Shown here piece by piece: positions 58,041 through 64,000 of a stretch of DNA of 64,000 nt. A model generated the notes under the pieces. That model ran no database searches, had not been told where the DNA came from, and saw only the letters and a program-made list of their open reading frames with translations. The stretch comes from Labedella gwakjiensis (lineage in GTDB: Bacteria > Actinomycetota > Actinomycetes > Actinomycetales > Microbacteriaceae), in contig NZ_PYAU01000001.1 in NCBI RefSeq assembly GCF_003014675.1, forward strand, positions 1,116,001 to 1,180,000. Direction: 5' to 3'. The stretch's first letter is position 1. Each line of letters opens with the position of its first letter. The translations under genes and the position numbers were made by a program.

Positions 58041-59276
58041 TCAGGCGCCGTCGCCGGTGTCGTCGCCGAGGGCGGCGACCACCTCCTGGAAGCGAGCGAA
58101 GGCCGGCGTCTTCCGGCGTGCGAGGTTGCGGTCGGGTTCGCGCTCCAGGTCGACGAGACCCATGTGGATGAACCACTCGTCCGCCGGCTTCAGGTCGTGA
58201 CGGTACAGCCAGTCCACGAGGGTCATGAAGGGGAACCACGTGTAGCCGACGATGTCCATGCCTCCGTCGCGCAGCGACTCGATCTCGGCGATCGATTCCT
58301 CGAGCCACTGCACCCGCGACGGCACGTCGCCTCCGCGTGAGGTCTCGGTGACCGCGACCGGCAACCCGTATCGGTCGACGTGCAGTTGCAGCAGATCGCG
58401 CAGCCCCACGACCCCCGCCTCGACGGGCTCGGTCTTGCCGTCGACGTAACGCACCGTCGTGAAACCCGGGTAGTAGTTCACGCCGATGACGTCGGGGAAC
58501 ACGGGGTTGTCACGGAACCAGGCCAGCTGCTCCTCGGTGACGCCGTGCCCGGTGAGATAGGGGTGCAGTGCGTGGTCGTCTCCCACCCGGCCCATCGTGA
58601 GATCGAGCGAGAGGAACCGTCGCTCCTCCATGAGGTCGAGTGGCAGCGGCGTCCCGTCGCCCTCCCAGCGGAAGCCCGCGTCGACCGAGACGATGCGAGC
58701 GTCCGGGTTGACCGCGAGGATCTCCTGCTGCGTCCGCACCATGCCCCGCGCGAGTGCGACCATGATCTTCACCCAGCCGTCCTGGCCGGAGAGGTAGGGC
58801 GGCCAGATCCCGCGCTCGCCGCAGTACTCCGCATTGATCGCGGGCTCGTTGAGCGGCGTGAAGTCGTCCCACACGCCGCGGTACCGCTCGGCGACCGCAC
58901 GACCGTAGGCCGCGACCCTCTCGGGGTAGTCGGTGTTGAGGAACTGGTTGTCGAGCCACAGCGGCGTGCCGTAGTGCATGAGGTCCACGACCACCCGCAG
59001 CCCGAGGGAGCGCGTGTGCTCCGCGACCTCGTCGATCCACCGCCAGTCGAACTCTCCGGGCCTCGGCTCCACGAGGTACCACGGGATGCCCCACCGCAGG
59101 TACTCGGCTCCGGCCTCCGCCGCGAGCGAGAGGTCCTCTCGCCAGTGCATGTAGTGCTGGGTGAGCTCGTACTCGTCGATGCCCCTCGCCCCCATCCGCT
59201 CCTGCGGGACGAAGGTGTCCTCGATCCCCACTCCGATGTGGAGGCGGCCGTCGGTCATCCAGTTGTGCGTCGACAC
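58041..59276 (-). CDS. Glycoside hydrolase family 1-like enzyme
   Basis: A 411-residue cytoplasmic glycosidase, somewhat shorter than the usual 440-470 of GH1 beta-glucosidases. The acid/base glutamate is in FTPLNEPAINAEY (Glu144) and the nucleophile in PVAVTETSRGG (Glu311). The N-terminal GVGIEDTFV and RWGIPWYLVEP segments are variant forms of the usual GH1 start. The GTG at 59276 has AAGGA 5 bases upstream; an ATG six codons later is an alternative. It follows the importer genes in the operon, so it probably cleaves the imported glycoside. Confidence 0.82.
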   Translation of the reverse strand: MSTHNWMTDGRLHIGVGIEDTFVPQERMGARGIDEYELTQHYMHWREDLSLAAEAGAEYLRWGIPWYLVEPRPGEFDWRWIDEVAEHTRSLGLRVVVDLMHYGTPLWLDNQFLNTDYPERVAAYGRAVAERYRGVWDDFTPLNEPAINAEYCGERGIWPPYLSGQDGWVKIMVALARGMVRTQQEILAVNPDARIVSVDAGFRWEGDGTPLPLDLMEERRFLSLDLTMGRVGDDHALHPYLTGHGVTEEQLAWFRDNPVFPDVIGVNYYPGFTTVRYVDGKTEPVEAGVVGLRDLLQLHVDRYGLPVAVTETSRGGDVPSRVQWLEESIAEIESLRDGGMDIVGYTWFPFMTLVDWLYRHDLKPADEWFIHMGLVDLEREPDRNLARRKTPAFARFQEVVAALGDDTGDGA

Positions 59277-59305
59277 GATGTCCTTGCTGTCCTTACTGTT
59301 GCGGG

Positions 59306-60202
59306 TCACTTGAGCCCGGTGGTGGCGATCCCCGCGACGAAGCTGCGCTGGATCAGGAGGAAGAAGACGATGACGGGGAGGAGCGCGAGCAGCGATCCCG
59401 CCATCAGCAGGCCGTACTCCACGACGTGCTGTCCCATGAAGAGCGACAAACCGGCCGGGAGGGTCGCGGAGGCGACGTCTGACGACATGATGAGCGGCCA
59501 CAGCAGGTCGTTCCAGTTGTACTGGAAGTGGAACAACCCGAGTGTGAGCAGGGCGGGCCGCGCGAGGGGCATGATGACGCCCCAGTAGATGCGCCACTCG
59601 CTGGCCCCGTCGACACGCGCCGCCTCCTCCAGGTCCTTCGGCAGTGAGAGGAAGAACTGCCGGAGGAAGAAGATGCCGAACGCGTTGGTCATGCGCGGGA
59701 TGATCATGCCGGGCAGGGTGTTCGTGAGCCCGAGGCTGTTGAGGAAGTCGTACAGCGGGATGAGCGTCACCTGGAACGGCAGCATGAGCAGCAGCAGGAT
59801 GAGCACGAGCACGAACCCCCGACCGCGGAAGTCGATACGCGCGAGCGCATACGCCGCCATCGAGTCGAGGAAGAGCGAGATGATCGTGACCGATCCCGCG
59901 AAGACGATCGTGTTGACGTAGAGGCGCGCGAAGGGGATGCGGTCCCAGACGTTGACGAAGTGCTCGATCGTCAGCTCCCGCGGCCAGAGCGTGGGCGGGA
60001 AGCTCACGATGTCCGATTCGGGCTTGAAGGCCGTGAAGACCATCCAGATGATCGGCAGGAGCATGCCGAGCGCGATGACGATGCCGGCGATGGCGGTCAC
60101 CCACGTCCAGATGCTCTTGGTGCTCATGTAGGACGGGCCACGACGTCGCGGCGGACGGTCCCGGTGGATCGTCACGGGGATCTTCTCGATCGTCGTAGCC
60201 AT
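59306..60202 (-). CDS. Sugar ABC importer permease, MalG-like
   Basis: A 298-residue permease with six helices and the EAA motif LEEAARVDGASEWRIYWGVIMPLARP in part. Its ATG overlaps the stop of the upstream permease by one base (TGATG). No ATPase gene accompanies the operon. Confidence 0.92.
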   Translation of the reverse strand: MATTIEKIPVTIHRDRPPRRRGPSYMSTKSIWTWVTAIAGIVIALGMLLPIIWMVFTAFKPESDIVSFPPTLWPRELTIEHFVNVWDRIPFARLYVNTIVFAGSVTIISLFLDSMAAYALARIDFRGRGFVLVLILLLLMLPFQVTLIPLYDFLNSLGLTNTLPGMIIPRMTNAFGIFFLRQFFLSLPKDLEEAARVDGASEWRIYWGVIMPLARPALLTLGLFHFQYNWNDLLWPLIMSSDVASATLPAGLSLFMGQHVVEYGLLMAGSLLALLPVIVFFLLIQRSFVAGIATTGLK

Positions 60203-61149
60203 CAGAACCTCACCTGTCGACGCTGGAAGAAGCCGTACTGGATCATGGAGAGCAGGAAGACGAAGAGCAGGAGCACCCACGAGATCGCGGCGCCGTAGCC
60301 GAACCGCAGCTCCTGGAAGCCTTCGCGGTAGATCAGCATGACGAGTGTCTCCGTCTTGAAGTACGGGCCGCCGTGCGTCATCACGTAGATCTGATCGAAG
60401 GCCTGCAGCGTCGCGATGAGGGCCATGACGGACACGAGCATCGTCTGGTTCGACAGCAGCGGCAGGGTGACGTGGCGGAAGCGCTGCCAGGCACCGGCGC
60501 CGTCGAGACGTGCCGCCTCGCGCAGTTCTTGCGGGATGGACTGCAGTCCCGCGAGGTAGATGACCATGTAGAAGCCCACGTTCTTCCACACGCCTACGAA
60601 CATCACGGCCGGCATGGCCCAGTTCGGGTCGCTCAGGATGCCCTGGGAGGAGACCACTCCCACCTGGGAGAGCCAGTAGGTCACGAGACCGATGTTCGGG
60701 TCCATGAGGAACGCCCAGGCGATCGCGATGATGCCGAGCGACACGATGAACGGCAGGAAGATGGCGGTGCGCACGAACGCCCGCCCCACGAACTGCCGGT
60801 CGAGGAATATCGCGAGGGCGAGGGCGAGCACCACCGTGATGGGTGTCACGACGACGGCGTAGAGCACCGTGTTCCAGAACGCGTTCCAGAACGAGGCGTC
60901 CTGGAAGAGCTCGACGTAGTTGTCGAGACCCACCCATTCCGCGGCGCGGATGAGGTTGTAGTCCGTCATCGACAGGTACGCCGCTTGGATCATGGGGTAG
61001 ACCATGAACGCGGCGAGGACCGCGAGGGACGGAGCCAGGAACAGCCATGCCGTGACCGACCGCCGTTTGGAGGGCTTCAAGCTCCGCCGCGTCGGCGGTA
61101 CGGGGCGTTCACGCCCGGTGGCCGGCGGCGCCTCGTCCAGAATCGTCAT
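60202..61149 (-). CDS. Sugar ABC importer permease, MalF-like
   Basis: A 315-residue permease. Typical features are AWLFLAPSLAVLAAFMVYPM, WVGLDNYVELFQDASFWNAF and the EAA loop LREAARLDGAGAWQRFRHVTLP in part. It is separated from the binding-protein gene by a 79-base gap that holds a perfect hairpin. Confidence 0.92.
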   Translation of the reverse strand: MTILDEAPPATGRERPVPPTRRSLKPSKRRSVTAWLFLAPSLAVLAAFMVYPMIQAAYLSMTDYNLIRAAEWVGLDNYVELFQDASFWNAFWNTVLYAVVVTPITVVLALALAIFLDRQFVGRAFVRTAIFLPFIVSLGIIAIAWAFLMDPNIGLVTYWLSQVGVVSSQGILSDPNWAMPAVMFVGVWKNVGFYMVIYLAGLQSIPQELREAARLDGAGAWQRFRHVTLPLLSNQTMLVSVMALIATLQAFDQIYVMTHGGPYFKTETLVMLIYREGFQELRFGYGAAISWVLLLFVFLLSMIQYGFFQRRQVRF

Positions 61150-61165
61150 CAATCCTTCTCCTCCA

Positions 61166-61209
61166 GGGTGTGGGGTGGCGGCACCTCGCGGCGCCTCCAC
61201 CCCACACCC
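61166..61209 (-). terminator. Intra-operon hairpin after the sugar-binding protein gene
   Basis: GGGTGTGGGGTGG and CCACCCCACACCC pair perfectly (13 bp, 18-base loop). As in the BmpA operon, a strong stem follows the binding-protein gene and precedes the permeases, consistent with higher expression of the binding protein. Confidence 0.6.
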
Positions 61210-61228
61210 GTGGTCTTCTTCGACCGTG

Positions 61229-62563
61229 TTACTTGTCGAGCTCCGCCTGGACCTGCTCCGATGCGGCGGTGAAGAGCTCGTCGACCGTGCCCTCACCGTT
61301 GAGCGCCTTCTGCAGCGTCGGGTAGAAGATCGTGTCGTTGATGGTCGTTCCCGCGGCGATCCCGGGCATGAGGGTCCGCGAGTTGTCGATGACCGACGGG
61401 TCGCCGAAGATCGCGGGGTAGGGATTCGAGGTGACCTGCGACGAGACGTCGGAACGCGTCGGCGGGAAGCCGGACCCCTCCGCCCACGTCTTCTGGCCCT
61501 CCTCGGAGTTCCAGTAGGCGAAGAACTCGTATGCCGCCTGCTTGGTGGTCTCGTCGGCCGATGCCGGCACCGACATGGACACGACGTCGGCCAGACTCAC
61601 GTCGTCGGACGGTCCGGCGAAGGCGGGTGCGAGACCGAAGTCGAGACCGGCGTCCTCGAAGCCCGTCGTCATCCACGGTCCGACGATCTCGATCGCCGCC
61701 TTGCCGGTGGTGAACAGCTTGTCGGCGTCGGCGCCCGCGAGCCCGATCGGCGAGGCCTTCTGATCCTTGACGAGGTCGACCCAGAAGTTGAGCGCCTCGA
61801 GCGATCCGTCCGAGGCGAGCTCCGACGTCGTGCCGTCCTCGGAGACGAGTCCGCCGCCGGCGTTCCAGAGGAAGGGCTGGAACATGGGGACCGTCTCGTG
61901 GTCGGCGAGGGCGATGGCGTACTGCTCCGGCTTGCCGTCGCCGTTGTCGTCGACGGTGAGCTTCGGCACCATCGCCGCGAACTCGTCCCACGTGGTCGGC
62001 GGCTTCTCGGGGTCGAGGCCGGCCTTCGTGAAGAGGTCCTTGTTGTAGTACATGAGCATCGTCGCGATGTTGACGGGGACGCCGTAGTTCTGGCCGTCGA
62101 AGACGGAGGCGTCGACGGCGGCCTGGGCGAGGGCGTCCGAATCGAAGTCGGCGTTCTCGTAGTAGTCGTCGAGGGGCTGGAAGAGTCCCTCGTCGGCGTA
62201 CTGCGGGATGCGGCCGGCGGACATCGCGACGATGTCGGGGCCGTCGTTCCCCGCGGCGGCGGTGAGCACCTTCGAGTAGAGGGTGTCCCACGGCATGATG
62301 TTCGTCTCGACCGTGATGCGGTCCTGCGAGGCGTTGAAGTCGTCGACGACCTGCTGCAGCGCGGGGCCGTCCGGGCCGGTGAATCCGTTCCAGAACGACA
62401 GCGTCACCTTGGCGTTCGGGTCGTTCTCCGTGTTCTGCTGCGCGCCCTGGCCGGCGCAACCGCTGACGGCGAGAGTCGCCGCCGTGGCGACGACGGCCGC
62501 GGCGATGAGGCTCGGCCGGCGCCGGGACGATCCGGTCCGGGCGCTGCCGTGGTGCTTCCGCAT
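61229..62563 (-). CDS. Sugar ABC importer substrate-binding lipoprotein (family 1)
   Basis: A 444-residue lipoprotein: basic start, hydrophobic segment, lipobox AVSGC near residue 36, then the sugar-binding fold (VTLSFWNGFTGPDGPALQQV, PVNIATMLMYYNKDLFTKAG in part). AAGGAG lies 7 bases before the ATG. First gene of the operon, divergent from a LacI regulator with palindromic operators between. Confidence 0.92.
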   Translation of the reverse strand: MRKHHGSARTGSSRRRPSLIAAAVVATAATLAVSGCAGQGAQQNTENDPNAKVTLSFWNGFTGPDGPALQQVVDDFNASQDRITVETNIMPWDTLYSKVLTAAAGNDGPDIVAMSAGRIPQYADEGLFQPLDDYYENADFDSDALAQAAVDASVFDGQNYGVPVNIATMLMYYNKDLFTKAGLDPEKPPTTWDEFAAMVPKLTVDDNGDGKPEQYAIALADHETVPMFQPFLWNAGGGLVSEDGTTSELASDGSLEALNFWVDLVKDQKASPIGLAGADADKLFTTGKAAIEIVGPWMTTGFEDAGLDFGLAPAFAGPSDDVSLADVVSMSVPASADETTKQAAYEFFAYWNSEEGQKTWAEGSGFPPTRSDVSSQVTSNPYPAIFGDPSVIDNSRTLMPGIAAGTTINDTIFYPTLQKALNGEGTVDELFTAASEQVQAELDK

Positions 62564-62585
62564 GACATCTCCTTCGATAGTTCTA

Positions 62586-62597
62586 TTCAACGTTGAA
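62586..62597. promoter_or_regulatory. LacI-type operator, TTCAACGTTGAA
   Basis: A perfect 12-base palindrome with central CG, 22 bases upstream of the binding-protein start on the minus strand and in the region shared with the divergent LacI gene. Very likely bound by that LacI protein. Confidence 0.6.
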
Positions 62598-62629
62598 CAG
62601 ACGTGCGTAGGAACCAGTTATACACGGCC

Positions 62630-62675
62630 GGTAATCGTTGGACAAGAGAGAACGGGTCTGGCATGGTAATCGTTG
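62630..62675. promoter_or_regulatory. Direct repeat of LacI half-site-like element GGTAATCGTTG
   Basis: GGTAATCGTTG occurs at 62630-62640 and again at 62665-62675. Both contain CGTTG as in the nearby palindrome, and AATCGTT is an approximate LacI core. They lie ahead of the LacI gene at 62709, so may be secondary sites for autoregulation. Confidence 0.45.
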
Positions 62676-62708
62676 AAGAACAGGATCCGCCGCGGAGAGA
62701 GGTCGCTG

Positions 62709-63710
62709 ATGAGCCGCATCACCCTGAAGGACGTCGGCGAGCACGTCGGCGTCTCCGCGAAGACCGTCTCCAACGTCGTCAACGACACCGGCTGGGTGAC
62801 CGAGGAGCTCAAAGCCCGTGTCCGCAGCGCCATCAAGGAACTCGGTTACCGGCCCAACGCCGCGGCTCGTCAGCTCCGAAGCGGGCGGAGCGGGATGATC
62901 GCTGTGGCCCTGCCCGACCTCGCGCAGCCGTACTTCGCGGAGCTCGCATCCGCACTGGTGCGCGCAGCGGAGGCTCGATCCATCACGGTGCTCGTCAATC
63001 AGACCAACGGCCAGGCGGAGGCCGAACGCCGCATCAGCAACGGGGTCGGCATCCCCGTCATGGACGGCCTCATCCTGAGCGCGCTCGCGCTCACCGCCGA
63101 GGACCTGTCGGACCGCCTCGACACGACGCCCATCGTGCTGCTCGGCGAGCACATCGGGGTCAGCCCCTTCCCCCACGTCGCGGTGGACTCCATCGCGGCC
63201 GCGCAGGCCGCGACCGCGCATCTGATCGCCTCCGGGCGTCGGCGGATCGCCGCGATCGGCGCGCAGACGGGACAGGCCACCGAGACCGCCGATCTGCGCC
63301 TCGAGGGGTACAAGGCCGCCCTCGACGCCGCCGGCATCCCCCTCGACGAGTCCCTCGTCTGTACGGTCGACCAGTTCGTGCGGGCCGACGGCGCCGCAGC
63401 CGCGTCCTCCCTCCTGGACGCCGGCGCGGAGTTCGACGCGGTCTTCGCCTTCAACGACCTCCTCGCCCTGGGCGCGATGCACGAGTTCACGGAACGCGGG
63501 CTGCGCATCCCCGACGACGTTGCCGTCATGGGATTCGACGACATCGAGGAGGCCCGCTTCAGCTCGCCGGCCCTCAGCACCGTCTCTCCCGACACGGACG
63601 CGATCGCGCGCTGCGCGCTCGACCTCCTCCTGAACGAGGCCTCCGACGCGGAGAACCGAGACATCGAGATGACCATCCCCTTCGAGATCGTGAAGCGAGC
63701 GAGCACATGA
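62709..63710 (+). CDS. LacI-family regulator (second), of the adjacent sugar operon
   Basis: A 333-residue regulator: HTH ITLKDVGEHVGVSAKTVSNV, hinge NAAARQLRSGRSGMIAVALP, and an effector domain ending in VMGFDDIEEARFSSPALSTV. The ATG at 62709 has GAGAGAGG upstream; a TTG 36 bases earlier is unlikely. It is divergent from the sugar importer and overlaps the following GH2 gene by 4 bases, so it probably controls both. Confidence 0.92.
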   Translation: MSRITLKDVGEHVGVSAKTVSNVVNDTGWVTEELKARVRSAIKELGYRPNAAARQLRSGRSGMIAVALPDLAQPYFAELASALVRAAEARSITVLVNQTNGQAEAERRISNGVGIPVMDGLILSALALTAEDLSDRLDTTPIVLLGEHIGVSPFPHVAVDSIAAAQAATAHLIASGRRRIAAIGAQTGQATETADLRLEGYKAALDAAGIPLDESLVCTVDQFVRADGAAAASSLLDAGAEFDAVFAFNDLLALGAMHEFTERGLRIPDDVAVMGFDDIEEARFSSPALSTVSPDTDAIARCALDLLLNEASDAENRDIEMTIPFEIVKRAST

Positions 63711-64000
63711 CCACGCCCCCTCCCCCTGCATCGCGGCAGGACGGCACCCACCCGCGCCCCCAGCTCCTGCGATCCTCCTGGCAGAGCCTCGACGGCGACT
63801 GGGACTTCGCCTTCGGCGACGACCCCGCGGCATTCCCCGACTCCGTGGAGTTCGACCGCACGATCGTCGTGCCGTATCCGCCGGAGTCACCGGCGTCCGG
63901 GATCGACGACAAGGGGTTCCACCTGGTCGCCTGGTACCGACGCCGATTCGACCAGTCCGACCTCTCGGCCGCCGGGTACTCCGGCTCGGGTCGGGCGCTT
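63707..64000 (+). CDS. Glycoside hydrolase family 2 enzyme, N-terminal part (cut by window end)
   Basis: The first 98 residues of a GH2 enzyme: a Pro-rich start, RSSWQSLDGDWDFAFGDDP, then IVVPYPPESPASGI and FHLVAWYRRRF, which is the GH2 sugar-binding domain as in beta-galactosidases and beta-glucuronidases. It overlaps the LacI stop (ATGA). No stop codon before the window ends; the catalytic domain is outside. Confidence 0.8.
   Translation, partial: MTTPPPPASRQDGTHPRPQLLRSSWQSLDGDWDFAFGDDPAAFPDSVEFDRTIVVPYPPESPASGIDDKGFHLVAWYRRRFDQSDLSAAGYSGSGRAL

Overview
The window is high-GC DNA with tightly packed, often 4-bp-overlapping genes, frequent GTG starts and actinobacterial gene neighbourhoods such as phosphate permease / small membrane protein / DUF3349 protein. 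It looks like a chromosome segment of a Microbacteriaceae actinobacterium (Microbacterium or a relative). This is inferred from gene content and composition; there is no rRNA or marker gene here to prove it. I saw no tRNA, rRNA, CRISPR array or transposase.

Layout. (1) 1-4.7 kb: end of an L-rhamnose catabolic operon (fused rhamnulose-1-P aldolase/lactaldehyde dehydrogenase, rhamnulokinase) behind a LacI-type operator, then an unknown protein. (2) 4.7-6.9 kb, minus: low-affinity phosphate permease, small membrane protein and duplicated DUF3349 protein, with a PHO-box-like tandem repeat upstream. (3) 7.2-29.6 kb: a vitamin B6 uptake and degradation locus. A BmpA/Nup-type ABC importer plus IclR regulator (minus strand) sits beside 4-pyridoxolactonase, pyridoxal 4-dehydrogenase and pyridoxine 4-oxidase (plus). 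Seven kilobases away a minus-strand operon carries the lower pathway: ring-cleaving oxygenase, class-II-aldolase-fold decarboxylase, aldehyde dehydrogenase of the 3-hydroxyacyl-CoA-dehydrogenase fold, and acetamidomethylene-succinate hydrolase, with an M20 amidohydrolase, an AA_synth-family protein and a YbhB-like protein. Together they account for pyridoxine to succinic semialdehyde, acetate, ammonia and CO2, except for a dedicated 4-pyridoxate dehydrogenase.

(4) 16.8-23.6 kb, between the two halves: a lower-GC accessory block. It holds a divergent FRG-domain protein / OLD-family ATPase-TOPRIM nuclease pair (candidate anti-phage module), an HTH-antitoxin-like / Fic pair behind a near-perfect long inverted repeat, a secreted orphan and a small orphan. 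(5) 29.9-31.6 kb: BLUF photoreceptor and AI-2E-family permease. (6) 31.6-39.1 kb: TetR regulator divergent from a sugar ABC importer (no ATPase) and a large GH2 beta-galactosidase. (7) 39.1-47.9 kb: small orphans, an alpha/beta hydrolase, an Lrp/AsnC regulator divergent from a five-gene peptide ABC importer, and a DoxX-like protein.

(8) 48.0-54.5 kb: GntR regulator divergent from a 5-oxoproline utilisation operon (NRAMP-like transporter, PxpA, PxpB-PxpC fusion, biotin carboxylase/BCCP fusion). (9) 54.5-64 kb: a Gfo/Idh/MocA oxidoreductase, an AT-richer AAA ATPase, and a second sugar locus with two LacI regulators, GH1 enzyme, ABC importer (again without ATPase) and the start of a GH2 enzyme cut by the window end.

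The most interesting items are the B6 locus with a probable B6-specific BmpA-type importer, the FRG/OLD nuclease pair lying inside it, and two long intergenic hairpins (40.7 and 47.3 kb) with compensated stems and the same apical CGGTnnACCG motif.
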